Notes: a model not told the origin generated them from the letters alone. Positions 1-7,132 are shown, counted from the stretch's first letter. The stretch is DNA of 10,402 nt from Bacteroidales bacterium (GCA_020860885.1 JAJBTS010000049.1:1-10402), one strand, 5' to 3'. Program-made: numbers and translations.

Positions 1-54
1 TTTTCGCACGTCCCATTTTTTCAAATGCGACCACGATTTAAAATTTTCGCACGT
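1..54. repeat. 11-bp direct repeat at the left edge
   Basis: TTTTCGCACGT occurs at 1-11 and again at 44-54, a spacing of 43 bases. The second copy forms the left arm and centre of the palindrome at 39-66. The first copy starts at the window edge, so its context cannot be judged. The stretch holds no convincing coding region. It may be the end of an interspersed intergenic repeat. Confidence 0.5.
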
Positions 55-66
55 GAGAAAATTTTA
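39..66. terminator. 28-bp near-perfect palindrome, candidate terminator after the GNAT gene
   Basis: The arms pair around a central CACGTG at 50-55, with a single mismatched pair (G49 against A56) and runs of AAAATTTT at both outer ends. It lies 27 bases downstream of the stop codon of the minus-strand acetyltransferase. On either strand the hairpin is flanked by T-rich sequence, so it could act as a bidirectional terminator. The loop is essentially absent and the stem is AT-rich, so a protein-binding site or a repeat element is equally possible. Confidence 0.35.
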
Positions 67-93
67 CCAGTATATGACGATTTTTGCCTATCA

Positions 94-633
94 TTAATTG
101 GTAACCCATTCCCTTTTAAGCATGGCGTAAATAATATCATCAGCCCATTCTCCGCGCAGATAGTAGCTTTCTTTAAAATGAGCTTCTTTTCTGAATCCCA
201 ATCGTTCGATTAATCGGATAGATGCTGTATTTCTCGGATCCACAGACGCAACAATCCTGTGTTTATCCAAAGAAACAAAAAGATAATTAGTCATTGCTTT
301 CAAAGCCTCTGTAGCATATCCTTTTCCTTTATAATTTTTATGCAATGTACAACCTATTTCAGCCTGCATATTCTTATGATTAGTGAAGATAATCCCCATA
401 TCGCCGATGAGTCGGTTTTCATCTACGCTAATAATGGCAAACTGAAAGCATACGTCAGCCACATCTATCGTTTTTGGCATATTATTTATATAATCACGAA
501 CTTCTTTAACCGAATCCGGGAACCATCCCTGATATTTATTTTCGATAAAATCAGAGCGGTAAGAATATATAGCCTCCGCATCGTCCGGCTTGGCAAGTCG
601 TATTACTAATCTGTCGGTTTCAATGTTTTCCAT
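94..633 (-). CDS. GNAT family N-acetyltransferase (RimJ/RimL-like)
   Basis: A 179-residue protein of the Gcn5-related fold that transfers an acetyl group from acetyl-CoA to an amine. It opens with ETDRLVIR, the typical first strand of RimJ/RimL-type members. The acetyl-CoA pyrophosphate loop is visible as NYKGKGYA at residues 100-107. The C-terminal half carries the usual VDPRNTASIRLIERLGF pattern (131-147), so the domain is complete. No signal peptide or membrane segment is seen, so it is cytoplasmic. The substrate cannot be told: ribosomal protein N-termini, amino acids, antibiotics and polyamines are all possible in this family. The frame also opens at a TTG six codons upstream (651), but that codon lies inside a TAtcTTTG promoter box, so the ATG at 633 is the better start. 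The gene diverges from the DUF3795 gene and has no same-strand partner in the window. Confidence 0.88.
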   Translation of the reverse strand: MENIETDRLVIRLAKPDDAEAIYSYRSDFIENKYQGWFPDSVKEVRDYINNMPKTIDVADVCFQFAIISVDENRLIGDMGIIFTNHKNMQAEIGCTLHKNYKGKGYATEALKAMTNYLFVSLDKHRIVASVDPRNTASIRLIERLGFRKEAHFKESYYLRGEWADDIIYAMLKREWVTN

Positions 634-648
634 ACTATCAATTTTACG

Positions 649-656
649 CAAAGATA
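649..656 (-). promoter_or_regulatory. Bacteroidota-type -7 box for the GNAT gene
   Basis: On the minus strand this reads TATCTTTG, a full match to TAnnTTTG, 15 bases before the ATG at 633. No clear TTTG -33 element sits at the usual spacing; a TTGC lies about 22 bases further upstream. The box argues against the upstream TTG as translation start. Confidence 0.5.
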
Positions 657-727
657 GTCTTTCTCATTCAAAAATCCGGCAATAAGCTTTTAAGGCGGAG
701 AAATTCGTCTTTTTTCATTTGTTTCAG

Positions 728-735
728 TAAATTTG
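728..735 (+). promoter_or_regulatory. Bacteroidota-type -7 box for the DUF3795 gene
   Basis: TAAATTTG matches TAnnTTTG and ends only 4 bases before the ATG at 740. Transcription would then begin at or next to the start codon, giving a leaderless or nearly leaderless mRNA. The -33 position (TTCG at spacing 20) is poor. Confidence 0.45.
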
Positions 736-739
736 TACC

Positions 740-1171
740 ATGCGCAAGTATTTATTGGATCGGGATTTTGAAAACAGTTTTATTGCGCCTTGTGGAATGA
801 ATTGCGGAACTTGCATTGCTTTTCTACGGATAAAGAGACCTTGTCCGGGCTGTCGATTCAAGGATCTGGATACCAAACCCAAACATTGTATTTCCTGTAC
901 GATAAAAAATTGCGAATATCTTGCTCAAACTAAATCGGGATTTTGTTATGAATGTTCGAATTTTCCATGTCCCCGAATGAAAAATCTGGATAAAAGATAT
1001 CGCCGGAATTACCACATGAGCCTGATTGAGAATCTGACAAATATTCAAAATCAAGGGTTACCTGATTTTATTAAAGAAGAGAAGATTCGATGGAAGTGCA
1101 AATTATGCGGAAGTATTCTTTGTGTTCATCGTGAACGTTGTCTAAATTGCGGGACAAACCTTCCTGAATAA
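740..1171 (+). CDS. DUF3795 cysteine-rich protein
   Basis: A 143-residue protein with 16 cysteines in an ordered pattern: CGMNCGTC (18-25), CPGC (35-38), CISC plus C58 (50-58), FCYECSNFPC (68-77), and a C-terminal pair of CxxC motifs (120-123, 134-137) with C128 between them. The CGMNCGxC opening, the FC-x-EC-x-FPC block and the following RYRRNYHMSLIENL stretch are hallmarks of DUF3795, a family frequent in anaerobes with no established function. The cysteines suggest zinc or iron-sulfur binding, which is inference. The last 25 residues resemble a small zinc ribbon. No signal peptide is present, so it is probably cytoplasmic. It stands alone on the plus strand, divergent from the GNAT gene and convergent with the WG-repeat gene. 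Confidence 0.85.
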   Translation: MRKYLLDRDFENSFIAPCGMNCGTCIAFLRIKRPCPGCRFKDLDTKPKHCISCTIKNCEYLAQTKSGFCYECSNFPCPRMKNLDKRYRRNYHMSLIENLTNIQNQGLPDFIKEEKIRWKCKLCGSILCVHRERCLNCGTNLPE

Positions 1172-1249
1172 AAGAAAAGTGTTACTCTTAGTTTTTTATT
1201 CTCTTTTCAATTGCAATCTGCTTTTCAGGAATTATTTAACAACTCACAT

Positions 1250-1278
1250 GAAAAAACAAGCGTTTATTAGCCGTTTGT
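1250..1278 (-). terminator. Weak candidate terminator of the WG-repeat gene
   Basis: On the minus strand a short stem pairs ACAAACG with CGCTTGT (one A-C mismatch) across a 9-base loop and is followed directly by six T residues. It begins 13 bases after the WG-repeat stop codon. The stem is short, so it is only a candidate. The rest of the 120-base gap between the convergent genes holds nothing else recognisable. Confidence 0.35.
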
Positions 1279-1291
1279 GTATTTGATCTAT

Positions 1292-1732
1292 TTATTCGAT
1301 TCGGTTCCCTTTCAAATCAATAAAGAAAGTTTCGCCGTTTAGTTTTACTTTTGCTTTCCCCTCTTTGTTAAAATAGCGGGCTTCATCGTATATAAGCGGT
1401 ATAACTTCTTTTCCTGTCTGGTCTATAAAACCGCATTTACCCTCTATGCATACTGCTGCCAATCCTGTTTTGGTAAACGACCATGCCGGGTTATATATGC
1501 ACGGAATCACTTCCTTTCCTGTTTTATCTACATACCCCCACCATCCATTTAGCCGGACCAAAGCCAATCCAACAGAAAAAGAATGGGCGTAGTCGTATTT
1601 AAACGGTACAACTTCTTGGCCGGTGGCTGCATCTAAAAATCCCCATTTACCGTTATTTTCAGACACTACTAATTTTTTCGTTTCGGATGCTAAAACAGCA
1701 GCGGATTTCTTCTTAGTTTGTTCTTTAGCCAT
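1292..1732 (-). CDS. Small WG-repeat protein
   Basis: A 146-residue protein with about four WG (KWG-like) repeats of roughly 35 residues: KWGFLD (29-34), WWGYVD (64-69), KCGFID (99-104) and a decayed ETFFID (134-139). The first three are followed by the typical TGxEVxPxxY segment. WG repeats form beta-rich scaffolds; no enzyme activity is known for them and the partner is not evident. The N-terminus (about 20 residues, rich in Lys, Thr and Ala) has no hydrophobic core, so no export signal is seen and a cytoplasmic location is likely, in contrast to the many secreted WG proteins. The protein is short for the family. The start is the ATG at 1732, preceded by an A-rich leader. It is probably a single-gene unit with its own promoter. 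Confidence 0.82.
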   Translation of the reverse strand: MAKEQTKKKSAAVLASETKKLVVSENNGKWGFLDAATGQEVVPFKYDYAHSFSVGLALVRLNGWWGYVDKTGKEVIPCIYNPAWSFTKTGLAAVCIEGKCGFIDQTGKEVIPLIYDEARYFNKEGKAKVKLNGETFFIDLKGNRIE

Positions 1733-1792
1733 TTTTAATTCATTAAAGTTCTATGTTTTTGAAAATCAGGAATAATCCGATTCATCGTTTTG

Positions 1793-1800
1793 CAAAAATA
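1793..1800 (-). promoter_or_regulatory. Bacteroidota-type -7 box for the WG-repeat gene
   Basis: The minus strand reads TATTTTTG, matching TAnnTTTG, 60 bases before the ATG at 1732. No good TTTG lies at the expected -33 distance, so this rests on the -7 box and its position alone. Confidence 0.35.
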
Positions 1801-1853
1801 GTAAATAATTAGAAATCAGTTGTTATTCTATCTTAATTGCTAACTACCTCTCA

Positions 1854-1896
1854 ACCATAGGACGAACGGTTCCTGCGTCTTAGATCTGGTTATGGT
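1854..1896. other. Intergenic stretch with nested inverted repeats
   Basis: ACCATA at 1854-1859 pairs with TATGGT at 1891-1896, and inside it GACG at 1861-1864 pairs with CGTC at 1876-1879. Base composition is richer in GC than the surrounding gap. It lies between the gcvP terminator and the WG promoter box. It matches no tRNA or riboswitch that I recognise. It could be a remnant, a small RNA or chance pairing. Confidence 0.2.
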
Positions 1897-1910
1897 CTAC
1901 TTTTGCCGTC

Positions 1911-1973
1911 CAAAAAGAAAAGCCAGACAAAGGATTTTGCCGCACAATATCGCCCGGTTGTCCTTGTCTGGCT
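1911..1973 (-). terminator. Strong intrinsic terminator of gcvP with a large loop
   Basis: Read on the minus strand, AGCCAGACAAGG (1973-1962) pairs with CCTTTGTCTGGCT (1933-1921): ten perfect pairs, then a one-base bulge and two more. The stem is followed at once by TTTCTTTTTG. The loop of about 28 bases is unusually long and GC-rich. It begins 41 bases after the gcvP stop codon, the right place to end the gcvP transcript. Confidence 0.8.
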
Positions 1974-2014
1974 GTCTTCTTGCTTTTTATCAGACTTTTA
2001 TTTTAATAAAAATA

Positions 2015-4861
2015 TTAGCAGTTGCATTGAATGGGGATCAGATTTCTGTCGCCAAAAGCATTATCCACACGGGCAACATTGATCCAGAATTTGTTTTCTT
2101 TGATCCATTCGAGAGGGAAAGCTGCTTTTTCCCTGCTGTAAGGATGTTTCCATTCGTCACTACAAACTTCATATTGAGGATGAGGTGCATTTTTAAGCAC
2201 GTTATCTTCTTTATCTGCATTTCCTTTTGCAACTTCCTCTATTTCCTGACGAATTGTTAGCATTGTATCAATGAAACGGTTCAGTTCTGCAAGGCTTTCA
2301 CTCTCTGTTGGTTCGATCATAAGTGTGCCATGAACAGGGAAAGAAAGGGTAGGAGCATGGAAACCAAAATCCATGAGTCGTTTGGCGATATCACTCTCAT
2401 CGATTCCGGAGTAAGTTTTGATATTTCTACATTCCAGGATCAACTCATGGCCTACTCTGGATTTATCGCCTTTGTATACGATACCGTATGCTTCTTCCAG
2501 TTGAGATGCCAGATAATTGGCATTCAGGATAGCTATTTTAGTTGCCATTTTTAGTCCGGGGCCACCCATCATACGGATGTATCCATAAGTTATAGCCAGA
2601 ATTCCGGCACTACCATAAGGAGAGGCCGCTACCGTATTCAGATTTGATCCGTCTTTTTCAGGATGAGCCGGTAAAAATGGGATTAAGTGTTCAGCTACAC
2701 AGATAGGACCTTCGCCAGGACCACCTCCTCCGTGCGGGCTTGCGAATGTCTTATGTAGGTTCAGGTGGCACACGTCCGCACCAATGAATCCCGGGTTGGT
2801 TAGTCCTACCTGAGCATTCATATTAGCACCGTCCATATAAACCTGTCCGCCATTATCGTGAATAATCCGGCACATCTCTACGATTCCCGTTTCAAAAATC
2901 CCGTGAGTAGAAGGGTAGGTGATCATGAGTGCTGCCAGATTCTCTTTATGCTCTTCCGCTTTAGCTTTTAAGTCATCGATATCTGTATTTCCGTTTTCAT
3001 CGAACTTCACGGTAACTGTCTGGAAACCCGCCTGAATAGCAGAAGCTGGGTTTGTTCCATGAGCAGAACCCGGAATAAGGACGATATTGCGATGACCTTG
3101 TCCTGTCGATTTCAAATATTCACGAATAGTCATTAACCCGGCATATTCACCGGCCGCACCGGAATTGGGTTGAAAGCTCACTCCCGGTAATCCGGTAATA
3201 ACACCGAGGTAGGAAGCAAGGTTTTCGATCAGTTCTTTGTATCCTTCTGTCTGATCCGATGGAGCATACGGATGTATATTCGTGAAATGAGGATCATTCA
3301 ACGGTAACATTTCAGAAGCGGCATTTAATTTCATGGTACAGGAACCTAATGAAATCATGGATTGGGTTAATGAAATATCTTTAACTTCCAACCGTTTCAT
3401 GTAACGCATCATTTCTGTTTCTGTATGATAAGAATTAAATACTTCGTGGGTGAGATAATCGGAAGTTCTCTTAAATTGGTTATCGAAATATATTTTAGTA
3501 GGAATATCTTCTTTCATCATTTCTTCTGTCTTTATGGCGGCAGAGAAGATATACAATAATACACCTACGTCTTCGGTCATTGTTGTTTCGTCTATACTGA
3601 TACCTACCGTATCATCATCGAAATAGCGAAGATTTACTTTGCATTCCAAAGCTGTTTCTCTTAAAATACTCAAAGAAGCTTTTGGATTCAGGCGAATTTT
3701 CAGGGTATCAAAGAAATTCTTATTTTCCTGTTCATATCCCATTCCTGTTAACTTTTCTGAAATATATCCTGCTATAGAATGGATTCTTTCTGCGATATTT
3801 TTAAGGCCTTCCGGTCCGTGATAAGCCGCGTAGAAACCAGACATAGTTGCCAAAAGAGCCTGTGCCGTACAGATGTTGGAAGTTGCTTTTTCTCTTTTGA
3901 TATGTTGTTCACGGGTTTGCAGAGCCATTCTGAGAGCTCTTTTGCCGTAAGCATCTTTGGAAACTCCGATAATTCTGCCGGGTATATTGCGTTTGTATTC
4001 TTCTTTAGTTGCAAAATAAGCAGCAGAAGGGCCTCCGAAATACATAGGTATACCAAATCGTTGAGAAGTTCCGAAAACAACATCTGCTCCCCATTCTCCG
4101 GGAGGGGTAAGGATACATAAGCTCAACAGGTCTGCGGCTACAGCCGTCTTCACTCCGTTGGCATTCGCTTTCTCAACAAATAATTTGTAATCTTCTATAG
4201 AACCGTCGGCGTTCGGATATTGAACAATAGCTGCAAATTCCTTTCCCGTAAAATTGTAAGATTTATAGTCACCGACAACCATTGCAATCCCCTGAGGCTG
4301 TGTCCTTGTATTTAGAACAGCCAAAGTCGAATCGAAGACTTTTTGGTCTACAAACAAAACATTTGCATTACTCTTTACCTGATCCCTGCTTCGGGTTTGA
4401 AAAAGCATGTTGGCTGCTTCAGCTGCCGCAGTAGCTTCGTCCAGTAACGAACAATTTGCCAAAGGCAAACCCGTAAGGTCACTGACCATCGTTTGGAAAT
4501 TAAGAAGAGCTTCCAGACGTCCCTGAGAGATTTCTGCCTGATAAGGAGTGTAAGAAGTATACCAAACCGGATTTTGGAATATGTTTCTTAATATAACGGC
4601 TGGAGTACAGGTGTCGTACCATCCCATACCTATATAAGAAGTAAATATTTCATTTTTGGATGCCACCTCGGCAATGTGCTCAGAATATTCACGTTCTGTC
4701 ATTGCTTCCGGAAGTTCCAGGTCTTTTTTCAGTAAAATATTAGAAGGAAATGTTTCTTCGATCAGTTTATCCAGACTGCTTACTCCGATCTTAGATACCA
4801 TTGTTCCAATCTCTTTTTCGTTTATGCCTATGTGGCGATATACAAACTCGTCTTGTTTCAT
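2015..4861 (-). CDS. gcvP: Glycine dehydrogenase (aminomethyl-transferring), P-protein
   Basis: The 948-residue pyridoxal-phosphate subunit of the glycine cleavage system. It decarboxylates glycine and passes the aminomethyl group to the lipoyl arm of GcvH in the cytoplasm. This is the fused form with P1-like and P2-like halves, as in E. coli, and its length is normal. The N-terminus shows FVYRHIGI, the first half has TPYQAEISQGRLEALLNFQ, and the second half opens around SLGSCTMKLNAASEM. The cofactor lysine is K704 in LHKTFASPHGGGGPG, the glycine-rich hallmark of the family. The ATG at 4861 fits the family's N-terminus and is preceded by an A-rich leader. No gcvT, gcvH or lpd is adjacent, so they must lie elsewhere. 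There is no room for a glycine riboswitch in the 42-base gap to the upstream hydrolase gene, and no promoter box was seen there, so co-transcription is likely. A strong terminator follows. Confidence 0.98.
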   Translation of the reverse strand: MKQDEFVYRHIGINEKEIGTMVSKIGVSSLDKLIEETFPSNILLKKDLELPEAMTEREYSEHIAEVASKNEIFTSYIGMGWYDTCTPAVILRNIFQNPVWYTSYTPYQAEISQGRLEALLNFQTMVSDLTGLPLANCSLLDEATAAAEAANMLFQTRSRDQVKSNANVLFVDQKVFDSTLAVLNTRTQPQGIAMVVGDYKSYNFTGKEFAAIVQYPNADGSIEDYKLFVEKANANGVKTAVAADLLSLCILTPPGEWGADVVFGTSQRFGIPMYFGGPSAAYFATKEEYKRNIPGRIIGVSKDAYGKRALRMALQTREQHIKREKATSNICTAQALLATMSGFYAAYHGPEGLKNIAERIHSIAGYISEKLTGMGYEQENKNFFDTLKIRLNPKASLSILRETALECKVNLRYFDDDTVGISIDETTMTEDVGVLLYIFSAAIKTEEMMKEDIPTKIYFDNQFKRTSDYLTHEVFNSYHTETEMMRYMKRLEVKDISLTQSMISLGSCTMKLNAASEMLPLNDPHFTNIHPYAPSDQTEGYKELIENLASYLGVITGLPGVSFQPNSGAAGEYAGLMTIREYLKSTGQGHRNIVLIPGSAHGTNPASAIQAGFQTVTVKFDENGNTDIDDLKAKAEEHKENLAALMITYPSTHGIFETGIVEMCRIIHDNGGQVYMDGANMNAQVGLTNPGFIGADVCHLNLHKTFASPHGGGGPGEGPICVAEHLIPFLPAHPEKDGSNLNTVAASPYGSAGILAITYGYIRMMGGPGLKMATKIAILNANYLASQLEEAYGIVYKGDKSRVGHELILECRNIKTYSGIDESDIAKRLMDFGFHAPTLSFPVHGTLMIEPTESESLAELNRFIDTMLTIRQEIEEVAKGNADKEDNVLKNAPHPQYEVCSDEWKHPYSREKAAFPLEWIKENKFWINVARVDNAFGDRNLIPIQCNC

Positions 4862-4903
4862 GATAATTATAGTTTAATTCTTTATATCTTTAATTTATTT
4901 TGT

Positions 4904-5539
4904 TCAACTAATGTATGGATTGTGTTTTTTTTCCTCTATTACCGTTGTTGCGGGGCCATGACCGGGATACACAACCGTTTCATCCGGAAGCGTTAAAATC
5001 TTTGTTCGAATAGCCTTTAATAATGTAGATTCATCTCCTTTCCAGAGATCCGTCCGTCCGATACTTCTTTTAAATAAGGCATCTCCGGTAAAAATGCAAT
5101 TGTCTTCTTTGTTGTAGAAAGACAAACTGCCCGGAGAATGTCCGGGAGTTAATATAGAAAGAAGACTTGTATTGCCGAACCGGATGATTTCCCCTTCTTT
5201 AATAAAATGATCTGCTTTAACGGGTTCGTAAACGATGCTGAAGCCGAAAGTAGAAGCTTGAGGTTTTACACAAGGCATAGCGTCTTCATTCTTATGGTAT
5301 TGAGGTTTTAATCCGTATTTTTCCCGGATATAATTGTTCCCCAGCGCATGGTCGAAGTGAAGATGGGTATTTAAAAGAACTTTGAGTGTAAGTCCGTTCG
5401 ATTCTATAAAATTATCCAGTAGTGCATATTCTTTTTCGGAAGAAGCACCACAATCGATTAAAGCAGCTTCTTTGGTGTCGTCGTATAATAAATATGTATT
5501 TTCAAAAAGAGGATTGAAAGGAAATATTTTTATTTTCAT
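4904..5539 (-). CDS. Metallo-beta-lactamase-fold hydrolase, glyoxalase II-like
   Basis: A 211-residue cytoplasmic hydrolase with a complete two-metal site: THLHFDH (H59, H61, D63, H64), PGHSPGS (H134), TGDALF (D153) and YPGHGP (H194). The GRTD sequence at 161-164 after the metal aspartate is typical of the short YcbL-like glyoxalase II group, which lacks the C-terminal glutathione-binding domain of classical GloB. Thioester hydrolysis is the likely chemistry. The physiological substrate is unknown, and many Bacteroidales lack glutathione, so S-lactoylglutathione should not be assumed. It lies between rsmG (69 bases upstream) and gcvP (42 bases downstream) on the same strand, with a promoter-like element before it. 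Confidence 0.92.
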   Translation of the reverse strand: MKIKIFPFNPLFENTYLLYDDTKEAALIDCGASSEKEYALLDNFIESNGLTLKVLLNTHLHFDHALGNNYIREKYGLKPQYHKNEDAMPCVKPQASTFGFSIVYEPVKADHFIKEGEIIRFGNTSLLSILTPGHSPGSLSFYNKEDNCIFTGDALFKRSIGRTDLWKGDESTLLKAIRTKILTLPDETVVYPGHGPATTVIEEKKHNPYIS

Positions 5540-5573
5540 TTTACTATTTTAGATTCCTTGAATTTATGATTTG

Positions 5574-5600
5574 CAAATATACAAATTGTATTTGATCAAA
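5574..5600 (-). promoter_or_regulatory. Bacteroidota-type promoter for the hydrolase-gcvP unit
   Basis: The minus strand has TTTG (5600-5597), a 15-base spacer, then TATATTTG (5581-5574), a full TAnnTTTG match. The spacer is shorter than the usual 19-20. The -7 box ends 34 bases before the hydrolase ATG. The -33 TTTG is half of the perfect palindrome TTTGATCAAA at 5591-5600. It suggests transcription of hydrolase and gcvP separate from rsmG. Confidence 0.5.
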
Positions 5601-5608
5601 GGATATTC

Positions 5609-6229
5609 TCATATAGGAAGATAGATAACTTTTTTCGTTTTGAAAAAATCTTCTTCGAAATAATCGCTTAATTCGTATTGTATTATCTTATTTCTGAAAG
5701 ATTTAATTTCGTCCTGCAAGTCTCCTCCTTTAAGACAAAGGAAGCCGTTGGGAAGAGCGTTCTGAGGTTTGGTAGATATATTTTTCTTTGCGATCTGCAC
5801 CATTTCGGATAGCGGCATTACAGCTCTGCTTACAACAAAATCGAATTTTCTTTTTTCATCTTCTACTCTCGATTGAATACAGTTCACATTCTTCAGATCG
5901 ATCTGATGAGTGATATCTTCGGCAACTTTGATTTTTTTACCGATGCTATCCAGTAAAAGGAATTGAGAACCCGGAAATAGTATTGCCAGGGGGATGCCCG
6001 GGAAGCCGCCTCCGGTTCCTAAATCCATAAGGGTCGTTCCTTCTTTGAATTTTATTACCTTTCCGATACCCAGTGAATGAAGAATATGCTTTTCGTATAA
6101 ATTCTCAATATCTTTCCGGGATATCAGATTGATTTTACTGTTCCAGTCTTTATATAAATCGTAGAGTTTTGAAAATTGATTTTCTTGTTCCTGAGTGATC
6201 TCCGGAAAATATTTTTTTATTAATTCCAT
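5609..6229 (-). CDS. rsmG: 16S rRNA (guanine(527)-N(7))-methyltransferase RsmG
   Basis: A 206-residue SAM-dependent methyltransferase that modifies G527 in the 530 loop of 16S rRNA. The GidB/RsmG signatures are all present: WNSKINLISRKD (29-40) with the following LYEKHILHSL, the SAM-binding loop DLGTGGGFPGIPLA (69-82), and VSRAV (133-137) near the catalytic face. The length is normal. Loss of RsmG gives low-level streptomycin resistance in several bacteria; this copy appears intact. The ATG at 6229 sits 3 bases after the stop of the DUF3298 lipoprotein gene, so the two genes are almost certainly transcribed together. Confidence 0.97.
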   Translation of the reverse strand: MELIKKYFPEITQEQENQFSKLYDLYKDWNSKINLISRKDIENLYEKHILHSLGIGKVIKFKEGTTLMDLGTGGGFPGIPLAILFPGSQFLLLDSIGKKIKVAEDITHQIDLKNVNCIQSRVEDEKRKFDFVVSRAVMPLSEMVQIAKKNISTKPQNALPNGFLCLKGGDLQDEIKSFRNKIIQYELSDYFEEDFFKTKKVIYLPI

Positions 6230-6232
6230 AAA

Positions 6233-7078
6233 TTAATGTGAAGTAAAGACAGAAATAGGGGAGTCTTTTTGAGTATAGATATTTAATTCTTCATAGGGAA
6301 TAAATACCCGGCTGATTCCCACCATTGTTCCGGCTATTTCATTTTCATTAAAATAGTAAGTAATTCCCTGATCGTCTAATGTAAAGTTATTGTTGGGCTT
6401 AATTTCTTCCAGGCTGTTGTAACCGAGATTTTCAAGCTCTTTAATCTCTTTTATTCCATTCTCTTCGGCAATTTTTTCCGCCAGGATAGTCGATATGCTA
6501 CTCATGTATTTATCCCCTGCAAAATCGTTTTGCTGAAGTAGTTTATCCGTAGTAAGATTGTATACGAATCCGTAAATGCTTTTTGAGCTGTGGGCTCCGC
6601 CTTCATAAGATAACGATTCTACGGTAAAAGAAATGAAATTATTTTTATTGTATAGGATATTATTCTTTAATTGTATGTAATAAGAATATCCCGTTTCGTC
6701 AACATATATATTCTCATCTTCTTTGTATTCGCTATTTTCAGTGATGGTTGTAAAATTTTTGAAATTCTCCATGTAACGGTTAATAAATTCTTTTGTGGCT
6801 TCATGAGGACCCATATTATTAAAAGGTTCACCGTAAGTTTTTACAACAAAAGTTTTTAATAGATTATCCGTACTCTTTGTTGAGTCGGGGAATAAAAAAT
6901 TTATTTTAATATTGCATCCCGGCTCAGATGTTTGTCCATGAATATGATAGGATTCATCTACCTGGATGGAGTCGAACCCGATGGTATTGTCAACGGTTTT
7001 TGTTTTATACTCACAGCTTGTGGTAAAAATAAAATAACTCAAGCAAATGGCAAAAAATGAAAGATTTCCTTTTTTCAT
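6233..7078 (-). CDS. DUF3298/DUF4163-type lipoprotein (RsiV-like)
   Basis: A 281-residue envelope protein. Residues 1-22 are a signal sequence with a Lys-Lys start and a hydrophobic core ending in TTSC, so C22 is a plausible lipidation site (the lipobox is not canonical). The middle resembles DUF4163 (PdaC-like). The C-terminal half has the DUF3298 pattern: SYEGGAHSSKSI, a KLLQQNDF segment, then NNFTLDDQGITYYFNENEI and a final VFIPYEEL. DUF3298 occurs in RsiV, the lysozyme-binding anti-sigma factor of Bacillus, but this protein has no internal membrane segment and no cytoplasmic anti-sigma domain, and no sigma factor gene is nearby. A peptidoglycan- or sugar-binding role is inference only. 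It is followed 3 bases later by rsmG and preceded by a promoter-like element. Confidence 0.85.
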   Translation of the reverse strand: MKKGNLSFFAICLSYFIFTTSCEYKTKTVDNTIGFDSIQVDESYHIHGQTSEPGCNIKINFLFPDSTKSTDNLLKTFVVKTYGEPFNNMGPHEATKEFINRYMENFKNFTTITENSEYKEDENIYVDETGYSYYIQLKNNILYNKNNFISFTVESLSYEGGAHSSKSIYGFVYNLTTDKLLQQNDFAGDKYMSSISTILAEKIAEENGIKEIKELENLGYNSLEEIKPNNNFTLDDQGITYYFNENEIAGTMVGISRVFIPYEELNIYTQKDSPISVFTSH

Positions 7079-7101
7079 GAATTACTGTCTGATATATTAT
7101 G

Positions 7102-7132
7102 CAAATATATCTCATTTTTTTCTGAGTCGAAA
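7102..7132 (-). promoter_or_regulatory. Bacteroidota-type promoter for the DUF3298-rsmG unit
   Basis: The minus strand reads TTTC (7132-7129), a 19-base spacer, then TATATTTG (7109-7102). The -7 box and spacing fit the Bacteroidota consensus; the -33 box has one mismatch to TTTG. The element ends 23 bases before the ATG at 7078. The ten bases TATATTTGCA are identical to those at the hydrolase promoter. Confidence 0.6.

Noticed and set aside
1172..1200. Terminator of the DUF3795 gene near AGTGTTACT followed by TTTTTT
   Set aside because: Only three pairs form around a 3-base loop before mismatches, too weak to call despite the T run.
1854..1898. Possible tRNA or tRNA fragment (a GGTTCC-like T-arm)
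   Set aside because: No acceptor stem, anticodon arm or proper T-loop GTTCGAATC could be built on either strand.
1892..2260. Plus-strand open frame of 122 codons spanning the gcvP 3' end
   Set aside because: It runs across the gcvP terminator hairpin and antisense to the well-supported gcvP coding sequence, and its translation resembles no known family.
3772..4120. Overlapping open frames of about 100 codons on both strands inside gcvP
   Set aside because: They lie wholly inside a conserved enzyme gene in other frames and show no domain or start-site support.
4862..4903. Glycine riboswitch before gcvP
   Set aside because: The gap is only 42 AT-rich bases with no paired elements, too short for a glycine aptamer.
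7111..7127. Inverted repeat CTCA/TGAG in the spacer of the DUF3298 promoter
   Set aside because: Four base pairs around a homopolymer loop are expected by chance in such AT-rich DNA.
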